62,500 bases of DNA. Origin: Symbiodinium natans. Lineage: Eukaryota > Sar > Dinophyceae > Suessiales > Symbiodiniaceae. The notes beneath the pieces are model-generated. The model was given only the letters and a program-made list of their open reading frames with translations, was not told the origin of the DNA and searched no databases. The stretch spans positions 100,001 to 162,500 of the forward strand of contig CAJNDS010000242.1 in the NCBI GenBank assembly GCA_905221605.1. Direction: 5' to 3'. Of this stretch, positions 39,113 to 48,403 are shown piece by piece; position 1 is the stretch's first letter, and every line of letters begins with the position of its first letter. A program made the position numbers and the translations under genes.

Positions 39113-40905
39113 AAATTATAGTGACGTCAGCGACGTCATTTTGAAATTAGCGCCAAATTAGTGACGTCAGAAATCCGAAATTAAGCCAAATTAAGGACCT
39201 GGTTTGGCACCAACAAGCTGTAGGACCTGAGGCCCCTCCTGGTTGGTTTTGGAGGTTGGAATTGGCTTCAAAAACCCTATCTGGCCCAGATAGGGTTTTT
39301 GGGAGCAAAAAAGCCCTATCTGGCCCAGATAGGGTTGTTTTGAACAAAAAAACCCTATCTGGCCCAGATAGGGTTGATAGGAGCAAAAACTGGCCCGTCC
39401 CCTTCCCTGCCCCCCCCTCTCCCCTTCCCCGCACCCCCCCCACCCCTCCTGGTTGGGTTTGGGGCTTGGAATTGGCTTCACAAACCCTATCTGGCCCAGA
39501 TAAGGTTTTTCGGAGCAAAAACATATCTGGCCCAGATAGGGTTTTTTTGAGCAAAAACTGGCCCGTCCCCTTGCCTGCACCCCTCTCTCCCCTCCCCCGC
39601 ACCCCCCCACCCCGTCTGGTTGGGTTTGGGGCTTGGAATTGGCTTAAAAAAACCCTATCTGGCCCAGATTTTGTTTTTTTGAGCAAAAAACCCCAATCTG
39701 GCCCAGATAGGGTTTTTTTGAGCAAAAACTGGCCCGTCCCCTTCCCCTCTCCCCTCCCCCGCACCACCCCAGTTTGGGGCTTGGAATTGGCATCAAAAAC
39801 ACTATCCGGCCCAGATAGGGTTTTTGGGAGCAAAAAAGCCCTATCTGGCCCAGATAGCCCCCCACCCCTCCTGGTTGGGTTCGGGGCTTGGAATTGGCTT
39901 CAAAAACACTATCTGGCCCAGATAGGGTTTTTGGGAGCAAAAACACCCTATCTGGCCGATAGGGTTTTTGTTGAGCAAAAACTGGCCCGTCCCCTTCCCT
40001 GCCCCCCCCTCTCCCCTCCCCCGCACCCCCCACCCCTTCTGGTTGGGTTTGGGGCTTGGAATTGGCTTCAAAAACCCTATCTTTTTCAGAGCAACAAAAC
40101 CCTATCTGGCCCAGATAGGTTTTTTTTGCGCAAAAAAACCCTATCTGGCCCAGATAGGGTTTTTTTGAGCAACAACTGGCTCGTCCCCTTCCTTGCCCCC
40201 CCCTCTCCCCTTCCCCGCACCCCCCCCACCCTCCTGGTTGGGTTTGGGGCTTGGAATTGGCTTCAAAAACCCTATCTGGCCCAGATAGGGTTTTTCAGAG
40301 CAAAAAAACCCTATCTGGCCCAGATAGTGTTTTTTTGGAGTCCCTTCCCTCCCCCCCCTCTCCCCCACCCCCTGGTTGGGTTTGGGGCTTGGAATTTGGT
40401 TTCGCGTTCTGGAGTTTGGGTAGCCCAGGTTGCCCTGAAAATGGGGTTTGGCTTTGCTTCGGCCCCATATGGCCAGATAGACTCAAAAAAACCCTATCTG
40501 GCCCAGATAGGGGTTTTTTCAGGGTTTGGGGCAAGGTTTGGGGTACAGGGCTCAGGTTGTTCCCAAATCGGCTTGACATTGTGTTTTGGGCTGCAGACAG
40601 GCTCGTTGTAGGGTTGTTTCAAGGTCGTTGTAGGGTTGTTTCAGGGTGGCCCAGGTAGGCTCCTTTTAATAGGTTGTTGCAGGGTTTGAGTGAGTTTAGG
40701 GCAGGGCTGAGAGTTTTAGGTTCCGTCAGGCCCTGAGTTTGGGTGGCTGGGCTATGTGTAAACCCTGGAGCTTAATTTCGGAAACGAAATTAAGCGCGAC
40801 GTCCTTAATTTCAATTTTGAAATTAAGCGCGACGTCACTAATTTCGTGTTTCATATTTAGCGCGACGTCATTTGCCTAATTTGGGTTTTGAAATTAATAT
40901 AATTT
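39113..40905. mobile_element. Candidate transposable element: hairpin satellite between GACGTC-rich inverted ends
   Basis: The left end (39113-39213) and right end (40771-40905) are A/T-rich. Each contains three GACGTC palindromes (39123, 39132, 39163; 40798, 40831, 40864) within GAAATTAAGC-type words. AAATTAGTGACGTC (39155-39168) is exactly inverted as GACGTCACTAATTT at 40831-40844. Between them lies the G/C-rich hairpin satellite. The ends differ sharply in composition from the interior and the flanks. No protein-coding gene of transposase type is visible, so mobilisation would have to be in trans. The outer boundary and target duplication are not determined. Confidence 0.5.
39236..40515. 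repeat. Hairpin satellite: ~200-bp unit x7 carrying ~16 perfect palindromes
   Basis: A larger unit begins with CTGGTTGGGTTTGGGGCTTG or a close variant, at about 39238, 39448, 39616, 39867, 40039, 40236 and 40372. Each unit has one to three palindromes with arms CCCTATCTGG and CCAGATAGGG around a single C (for example 39275-39295, 39314-39334, 39353-39373, 40271-40291), separated by TTTTTTGAGCAAAAA. A pyrimidine-rich spacer follows (CTGGCCCGTCCCCTTCC, then C runs). Some palindromes are damaged (39653, 39946, 40075). Frames stay open for hundreds of codons on both strands because the unit lacks stops. Confidence 0.9.
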
Positions 40906-41105
40906 CGGCAGTTGGTTTTTTCGGACTAGTTGGTTGTTCGAGTTTCAGCAACATGTTGCGCCATTATTACGAACCACTTTGCCACTTTTTGTCCATGTGC
41001 GGCAATACTTCGACTGTATTGCGAACCGCTTCACTTTACCCATCAGACCTTAGCATGAAACCTCAAACCCTATGGGGTGGCGCAAGCCCATGCCTTTTTG
41101 AAAGT

Positions 41106-41205
41106 GGTATAACCCTAAACCCTAAACCCTAAACCCTAAACCCGTACACGCATGCGACACGGGTGGGAAGGAAAAACCCTAAACCCTGAACCCTAAACCC
41201 TAAAC
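41106..41205 (-). repeat. Two short CCCTAAA arrays
   Basis: 41111-41143 and about 41176-41206, the second with one CCCTGAA unit. A 41-bp near-repeat (GTGCATTCCTGGGGATCCTA type) lies at 41251-41325, followed by a C run at 41335-41349. Confidence 0.9.
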
Positions 41206-41633
41206 CGTATAGGCCAAGGTGTCGACTACGCTGTAATACGGGGGAGGGGAGGGGTGCATTCCTGGGAATCCTACGGGTTGGGGTTGGGGTGCATTCCTGG
41301 GGATCCTACGGGTTGGGGTTGATGCAACACACAACCCCCCCCCCCCCCACCGAACATTTTATCATCCAACCACGATGTCCTACCTTGATTGCCCCTGTGG
41401 GCGAGTATTCCGGGTAGCCTTTTAAATACCTGGAAGTACCGGTTCTCTTTTTAAGTTCCGACCTTGCACCCCGCATTGCCGTGGCTAGTCGGGTGGCAAA
41501 AAACCGTATAGGGATGGCAGTCAGCCTCCGTCGCCACAGTGGTAGTGGGGTGCCGGGTGGAGTCGCACTTAAGGAGTGATTAAGCCTGTCGAATGGCGGT
41601 TTCTTGTGTTCTTGTGTATCAGTACGCGAGGGG

Positions 41634-41790
41634 TGAGAGAGAGAGCGAGAGAGAGAGAGAGAGAGAGCAGAAGAAGACAGGCAGAGACGGAAGAAGAATT
41701 AGAGAAGAAGAGGCAGAAGAGGCAGAAGAGGCAGACGAAGAAGAAGCAGAAGAAGAAGAAGAAGAAGAATTAGAGAAGAAGAAGAGGGGG
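41634..41790 (+). repeat. GA/GAA purine-rich low-complexity tract
   Basis: (GA)n followed by AGAAGAAG/GGCAGAAGA repeats. It gives spurious E/K/R-rich frames on + and S/L-rich frames on -. Confidence 0.9.
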
Positions 41791-41942
41791 GTAGTCAGAA
41801 GCTCTGAACCTGGCTTTGCCTGGCCAGCCTCGCGCTCTGGGAGGAGGCTGGCGACGAGCGCCCCCCTCACCTTTGACTCTGCCATGTCTTTCACGTCTTC
41901 GAAGGCAGCCTACAAAATTTCATGCTACGTTCCTTTGCATCC

Positions 41943-42090
41943 AGGCCCTGAGATGCGCCATCCAGGAGTTCAAGTGGGGCTGGCGCCCCATGTGTGGCAT
42001 TGAGAATGCCAAACTTGTTTCGCTGCCTTGCTCCGAGGGGACTACACCACGAAGCCCAACACGAGGTCGAGCACTCAAAAGCAGAGAGTC
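41943..42090 (+). CDS. Possible exon, unidentified
   Basis: After GCATCCAG the frame reads ALRCAIQEFKWGWRPMCGIE and onward, then runs into a CCCCAAA array. The composition is coding-like; no domain or junction partner was found. Confidence 0.25.
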
Positions 42091-42100
42091 GGAGGCCAAA

Positions 42101-42182
42101 CCCCAAACCCCAAACCCCAAACCCCAAACCCCAAACCCCAAACCCCAAACCCCAAACCCTAAACCCTAAACCCTAAACCCTA
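42101..42182 (-). repeat. CCCCAAA array passing into CCCTAAA
   Basis: About eight CCCCAAA units followed by four CCCTAAA units, so a variant array is fused to a canonical one. Confidence 0.95.
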
Positions 42183-42702
42183 AGCTGCTCAAGGTACAGA
42201 TACACGCTTTGCGCCATCCACGGCGATCCACAGCTGGGAGTGGACTCTTCACCGTCGGGAGGCGACCCTGTATACTCGCATTTTAGGGTTTAGGGCTTAT
42301 AGGGTTCAGGAAAAAAGGGTTTAGGGTGTTTAACCCTAAACCCTCGCAGGTGCACGCAATTCAGGAAGTTATTGGTTGAACCTGAATGGGCTCGTCCATT
42401 GCGGCTCCGCTGCCACCAACTTGCCAGGCCCGGCCACGAGTGGCCCTGGCCTGCACATAGCTGCGCAGGACGGGCTTTGGCATCTTTTGTTGATTGTCTT
42501 TATTTCTTGTAATATCGTCGATGATTACATTCTCGTATGATTACGGTACTCTATCGTATTATTGTAATACTGAGATACTTCCAGGTATAGCTTCCGATGC
42601 CTGCCTCGAAGCAGGTTGAGCTGGAGGTTCTCACACCAGCAGCCGACGGCGGTAGCCACCAGGCGATGGCAGTAGGGCTGCTTTAATCTCAATTAACCAA
42701 GT

Positions 42703-42803
42703 GGGGTTTCCGAAAAATAGGGGGTCCCTTTTGGGGGCTCCGTTTAAGGGGATTCTATTCTATTTTGGGGTATACAACGGGTACCCTACTTTCGTAAACC
42801 CCC
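42703..42803. mobile_element. MITE family B, copy 3 (best preserved)
   Basis: Left end GGGGTTTCCGAAAAATAGGG, right end CCCTACTTTCGTAAACCCCC. Interior GATTCTATTCTATTTTGGGG matches copy 1. About 101 bp, no coding capacity. Confidence 0.85.
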
Positions 42804-43284
42804 AACGAGCAGCTGTCAGTTTACAGGCACAGGATGTGATGATGGGGGGAGGTGATCTTCAACCGCGGCGTAGCCGGCTCGCAACGCTTCGCGCGCCTAT
42901 CGACGGGGACCCGAGAGCTGCAGCCTCAGGTATTCTGGGCCCTTGCAGATGTTCTCGCTTACTGGGTTTCGGATGGTTAGGGGTTGAGGGTCGAGGGCTT
43001 AGGGTTTAAGGTTTAGGGTTTAGGAACTCGGAATAAATATGCTTTCAGAGGCTCAGAGGCTTCATATTGAGTTGGTCTGAGCTGATCGTTCCATAGCCTT
43101 GCCTTGGCTCGCCAACATGGTTTGTCAGGAGCGGGCCTCGCAGTGCCGAGCAGTGGCAGTGGCTCTCGAATGGATTGGAGGAGGCGCCGGGCACCCTAAA
43201 CCCTTTATCAGCTGCATGTAAAAACCCTAAACCCTAAACCCCAAACCCCAAACCCTAAACTTAAACCCTAAACCCTAAACCCCT

Positions 43285-43370
43285 GTGGGACGCCAGGCGC
43301 TCTTGGGCTTCATCGGCCAGGCCCAGGAGGGCTCCGAGCTGCGATGCGCCTTCTACGAAGCGTGGGGGAC
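43285..43370 (+). CDS. Possible exon, unidentified
   Basis: RQALLGFIGQAQEGSELRCA followed by FYEAW reads through without stop between two telomere-like arrays. Coding-like codons; no partner exon found. Confidence 0.25.
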
Positions 43371-44830
43371 TTAAGGGTTTAGGGTTTAGGGTTTAGGGTT
43401 GTTGAACTCGTCTGTTTAGGGTTTTGGGTTTTAGGGTTGAGGGTTTATGCTGTTGTGTCGCTATGTCATTCTATCCTTATATCCTTAGATCCTTTACATC
43501 GTTATATCATTGTATCCGTAAGTACTTGATCTTCTAGTCTACGTGATATCATGCTTCTTCATTGCCATATCACCATACTCTTCTGTCGCCACGTTATTGT
43601 TGCACGTTGCAGCATGTGCTCTGCTTGTATGCGTGCTAATGATGCGTCCTGGGCCCTGCGCTGAGGCACTACCCCCCCGTGATGAGGGCGCTTGCTGCCG
43701 CTCAGAGGCTCAGCAGACTGGTAGGATTCTGTACGTAGGTGGTAGGTTTAATGACCGGTATGTGCACAGGCCCCTGCAAAGGGGTTTCGAGAGAATGGGG
43801 AGAAGTTTCAGAGCAATGCTTGCCGGAGCAAGCTGCTCGTGCATCAGGCGCGGTGCATCTGTGCGGATTGCCTGCGCCTTAAGAGGATGCCGAGGAGTCC
43901 GCGAGGGCTGGGAGGCATCATGGCATCAGCCTTGAGCCGAAAGGTGATGGACTGGAAGATTGCAGGATGGTCAGAGGACAAGAAGGCGCAAATGTTGCCT
44001 TTGGGGATTAGGGTTTAGGGTTTAGGGTTCAGGTGAATATTAGACAGGCAGTGCAGCAGGTCCTAGCCGCAAAAAGGTTTATATAGTAGAGCAGAGAAGA
44101 CCAGACTCTGTCGTGGCAAGACGAGATGCTGGTGAGAGGTGTGGAGCCAGCGGGGACCGCAGCACTTGAACTACTGGGCTTTGGCGGAGAGCGGCTTGCT
44201 GAACTCGGGCTCGGGGCCCGGAGCTCGGTGGGTGGCTTCTCTGCTCTGCAGATGGGACGTCCAAAGCATTTATCATAAAATCGCCCCCCACAAACACATG
44301 TGAAGGGGGCTATTGCTTGGTTGAGGTGCCTGGTAGGGTCTGGTAGGTAATCGTGGGTGTGTTGTGTGCTTTAGCCGTTTGAGTTTGTTGCTCTTCAGCT
44401 TGGCAGCCGGTCCAGGAGCATTGTCCACCGAACCAGACCACTGACGGCCATCAGCGGGCAGCTCGTTTTCTGCACGCCCCTTCAGTTCTCCACCCCCCCA
44501 TGGGACCCATGTCTCCGGAAACCCCCAGGTCACAACAAGTTCATCATCCTAACCAAACCTGACGGAGGCATGTCCGTGTGGCAAGGGCCTCAGCAAAGAG
44601 CCCGGACTCAGCAAGAGCCTGCATGGCTGCAGGTAATGTCAGTCAAAAACACTGTTGAAGACTTGTGCTAAACTATGCACCCGAAACCCTAAACCCTAAA
44701 CCCCAAAGTGGGGCAAGCGGGGTGCCGGCTGTCCTTCCCAGGACTGGCTCTACAAACCTCACTGCGGGAGCCATCTTTGGGCACAGTAATGTTGGGCACA
44801 TACTCACTGAGCCGCTTGGCCGTCAAAGGA
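43371..44830. other. No supported gene
   Basis: Short TTTAGGG arrays at 43378-43400 and 44009-44028. Frames on both strands without motifs, including 43543-43935 (+). Confidence 0.4.
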
Positions 44831-44992
44831 TAAATATATATATATATATATATATATAGATAGATAGATATATATATATATATATATATGTATGTACATA
44901 TATGTTTATTATATACATATGTACATATATACATACACATACATATGTATATATATATATATATATATGCAGGTACACATATCTATATATAC
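44831..44992. repeat. AT microsatellites, (TA)n/(GATA)n/(TATG)n
   Basis: TA runs with a GATAGATAGATA block at 44858-44870 and TACATATG palindromic words at 44890-44950. Confidence 0.9.
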
Positions 44993-45465
44993 GTATTGAC
45001 ATAATGAGCATATTGGAGGCTATCATGAACTTAGTCTATTCAAGCTTTCACGCCCTCAAGGCCACAACTCTGCAAGAAGTACGTGGCATATTGGGAGATG
45101 CTCGCTCAGGATCCCGACAAGAAGGCCAGACAGCAAAACAGTTGGCATTTTCAGTTGAGGGCTTAGGGTTTAGGATTTAGGGTTTAGGGGTTAGGGTTCC
45201 TAAACCCTTTTTTTCCAGCACGGGCTCAAAGAAGAGTTTAGGGTTTAGGGTTAGGGTTCAGCAGTTCCCCCACCCGGCTGCTTTTGGGAAAGTTGCTGTC
45301 GCCATGTTTCAGGGACAGGCCAACTTTTGGTATCATTCGTGGGCCCTGTCTATTTGATGTCGCGCTGGTCCTTGCATGATCCCGATTCGAGGACCTGGCA
45401 AAGTTCAACGAAGACCTCTCTCCGCTTCCTAAGGACAGACTTGCTGTTTAGGGCTTAGAGTTGAA

Positions 45466-45548
45466 CCCTAAACCCTAAACCCTAAACCCTAAACCCTAAA
45501 CCCTAAACCCTAAACCCTAAACCCTAAACCCTAAACCCTAAACCCTAC
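45466..45548 (-). repeat. CCCTAAA array, ~12 units, nearly perfect
   Basis: Uninterrupted. Flanked by TTTAGGGCTTAG on the left in the opposite orientation. Confidence 0.95.
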
Positions 45549-46403
45549 TGCAAAAACAAAGGTTTACTGCCAGGCCTCAGCCTGGCGGCGTCAGTCGGCT
45601 CAGGAGAGTGGCTGGGCGGAGCTCGTCCTCTTCTCACCGCGGTTGCGCCGGGATCTTGAATCTTTCGGCTCAACTCTACAACCCTAAACCCTAAACCCTA
45701 CAAGCCTACAAGCCTATAAACCCAGAACCCTACAACCCCAAGCCCCCTATAGAGCTTACGACCCTAGAATCCTAAACCCCTCCCCCAACAGAAAGGTTGC
45801 TTGAGATGGCCTTCTGAAACCTCCTGTCCCTTGAGGCCGACACTTCACAGCACCATTTCCGAGGCTGGGCCGATGCGCTCTCCTTCGTTGCCCAGCTCAT
45901 CCTCAAAGCAAGGCGCCACCCCGCAGCGACGAATGGTTTTAAGGTTCTGCTCCCCGAATTTGGGGGATTAGGGTTTAGGGATTAGTGGGGACTTGTTTTG
46001 GGCAGTTCTGAAGTCCCAGTTGCAAAAGGTTCAGGGTTTAAGGGTTTGCTTCCCCGATTTTAGGGCTGCCATGCGGCTTGCAGGCAGAGTGTGGCCTTTA
46101 CCGCAGCCTTTGGCATCAGTTGGCGCCCTGGTCTTTTTGGTCTATCACCCGCTTGGAGTCCCGTCCTTCTGATGTGCAGCGGGTTTAGGGTTTAGGGTTT
46201 AGGGTTGAGGATGAGGATGCCTCTTGCCAGTCTCGCATGGCGAGGCCGGGAGATTTCACCGGCGCTGCTTGCAGCCGGATCAGAAGGGGCAGGCGATGAG
46301 CAGTCGGACGACGCCCAAGTAAACCCACAGAGACACCGCTGTTAGGAGATGACACTTGTGCTAGCAGCCAGCAGCCGCACTCAGGCTTTGTTTTGAATCG
46401 CAG

Positions 46404-46616
46404 GTGCACCAGTGCCCACGTACCTGCTGCTGGAGAGCCAGGGCAATTGGCAGGCATCCAGAGATGTGGGGGCTCCCAGAACGGAAAGCAGCATCCCAAG
46501 CAAGGCCTCTCGCACCACACTTCCATGCACTTCACTTCCTCGCACTCGGCAGGAGAGAGCCCCCCTTGATTTCCATTGCCCGAGGCAGTTCAAGCGCTAC
46601 AGAGCTCCCGACTTAG
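46404..46616 (+). CDS. Possible exon running into a MITE, unidentified
   Basis: From the AG at about 46402 the frame reads APVPTYLLLESQGNWQASRD, continues in a serine/arginine-rich way, and stays open into the terminal repeat of the element at 46619. The composition is coding-like; there is no family match. Confidence 0.3.
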   Translation: MHQCPRTCCWRARAIGRHPEMWGLPERKAASQARPLAPHFHALHFLALGRREPPLISIARGSSSATELPT

Positions 46617-46618
46617 GC

Positions 46619-46739
46619 TACTTGGAGGTTCATGGGTACTGATAAGTAGGGTTTTACGTACCCTAAATGGGGTCACGAGTTGCAAGTATAGTTGCCATAC
46701 TTAGAACCGTACTTCTGACTACCCATGAACCTCCAAGTA
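46619..46739. mobile_element. MITE family C, copy 1, with 20-bp perfect terminal inverted repeat
   Basis: TACTTGGAGGTTCATGGGTA (46619-46638) is the exact reverse complement of 46720-46739. A second inner inverted pair (AAGTAGGGTTTTACGTACCC) is present. 121 bp, non-coding. Confidence 0.85.
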
Positions 46740-47718
46740 TGATCCCCGGACCATTGGTGTCCAAGCAAAGTGACACTCCGAGGAAAGTCCAATGTTCGAG
46801 TGGCTTTTGGAACGCATATGGAGGCTGGTCAAGCGAAGTGGGCATGCTCTGCCATGTGTTGGTGTGTGGTGGCTCTGTGCATGTGTTCAGATGGCTGCGT
46901 AACTTAGCTGTAAATGCGATTCTTTACGTCCGTGACTATATGAGACATGGGCCCGTCGTCACAATTCTGTTGAAGCCAGATGCATTATGCGTGCACATGT
47001 GTGCGCGCAGAATGCATGTCAGAAGCAAGCGTGCAGCTCATGCTCCGTCGCGGCACATCATCTTTCATCATCATCGACATCGCAAGCCGGTGACGAGAGC
47101 GTGTCGGCATAGCTGGCATCTCCAGGGCCTTTTAAACAGCCACATACCGAGGACCATGCTACCACCCCAGCCGACACAATGTAGGGAACAAGCAGGAATA
47201 CTCATAGTCTAGCGGTCGTAATTACAATCATATGCCTCAAGAACAGAATCTTAGTCATAGACAACGATGCGAACAATTCAAACTAAAGTTTACCAGTAAG
47301 ACCTCAAAAATGATCACATGTTCTGTTGAAAGTGCATCTGCGTTGGGGGTTGGGGCACCGTGGCAGGTTCCACCCAGCAAGCCTCAGACCGGCTCGGAGC
47401 TTGAAAGACTGCTCGTCCTCAATGGAAATATCGGTACAAGTAAATACATGAAAAAACATCTGAATATCTCTATGTGTGTGTATGTATGTATGTATGTATA
47501 TATATATATAGTTTGTTCATTCATTGTTGTTTGGGATGTATAGTTAGATTTCTATTGGTGTTCATAAAGTCGCTATCTGTCCCACTTTTGCACCGCTCAG
47601 GTGCCTGGATACCGGAGACGCTCACAGGGCTCAACGAGCACGCGGGGCTCCCCAGTTAGGGCTCTTGTCACGAGGACTCTTGAGGCGAGGACCCTTGGTG
47701 TGACAGCGCCCTTCTCGC
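46740..47718. other. No supported gene
   Basis: A 181-codon + frame (46667-47212) begins inside the family C element and shows no domain. 47215-47330 is AT-richer. (TATG)n lies at 47471-47510. WIPETLTGLNEHA near 47608-47645 may be an upstream exon of the PLD-like gene. Confidence 0.4.
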
Positions 47719-47720
47719 AT

Positions 47721-47753
<33 letters not shown>

Positions 47754-47754
47754 G
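47719..47754 (+). repeat. (TC)n tract directly before a splice acceptor
   Basis: An almost pure TC run ending two bases before the AG at 47755-47756. It serves as a ready-made polypyrimidine tract for the exon at 47757. Confidence 0.9.
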
Positions 47755-47756
47755 AG

Positions 47757-48403
47757 GTGCGCTACGTGCACACAAAGGTCCTGTTGATCGACATGTTCTC
47801 CGACGAGCCGATTGCCTCTTCGCTGCAAGACTCGAAGACTGGTACACCCATCATATGCCAGCGAGTTTGGTCGAGGTCGTCTCTGGCCGGCATCTCAGTC
47901 CGAGACATCCGTGAAGCTGTCATGCAAGGGTTCTCTCGAAGAAGTGAAGTGTAGGCAGTGGGAACTTCTCAAGAGCTTCCATGGAGTCGAACGACGTCCC
48001 ACTGGCCCAGTTCCTGCAGTGACAGCTGTCACACCTGACTGTGGGTGCCGTAGGCCCGGGAAGGAATTTCGATCTGGGCATTCAGTATCAGCCGTGCGGT
48101 TGGAGAGTGGGGGTGCCAGGAGAATGTCGTGGTGGTGCGGGGCAACAAGAACCTGCCCGCAACCCAGTCCCGACGAAGTTCAGTTGCGTCTCTTGTTGGG
48201 CAGGCCCTTGGGATAGTTTACACGTCCCCTTGGTGGGCTTAAGAAGATCATCTTTATGAATATTTTTCAGAGGGTTTCAAGGGCCGTCCTAGTCTTTGGT
48301 TAATGTTGGGTCCTTGGGGGACTTCACGCAGCCAGGGCCGCTGCCTACTCCGTCGAGTTCTTCCGCATCTTCGAGCACATGCGCTTCCGGAACGATGTGC
48401 AAG
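47757..48403 (+). CDS. Phospholipase D-like protein (HKD motif), partial
   Basis: PLD-superfamily enzymes cleave phosphodiester bonds through two HxKxxxxD motifs. Exon 47757-47841 reads VRYVHTKVLLIDMFSDEP, a complete HxKxxxxD (HTKVLLID) with the usual following dipeptide spacing, and ends before GTACAC. The GSANFS-type continuation expected after it is replaced by ASSLQDSKTG, so the site may be degenerate or wrongly spliced. A later exon at about 48336-48403 reads AYSVEFFRIFEHMRFRNDV, like the C-terminal helix of PLD-like proteins (E-F-x-R-x-F-x-H-x-x-F-R). It ends before GCAGCT, a possible GC donor. The exon(s) between, and the N-terminal HKD, were not found. It could be a pseudogene. Confidence 0.5.

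Noticed and set aside
39256-40611. 451-codon open frame on the + strand
   Set aside because: It lies wholly in the hairpin satellite; long frames are also open on the - strand, because the unit has few stop codons. Kept as repeat, not gene.
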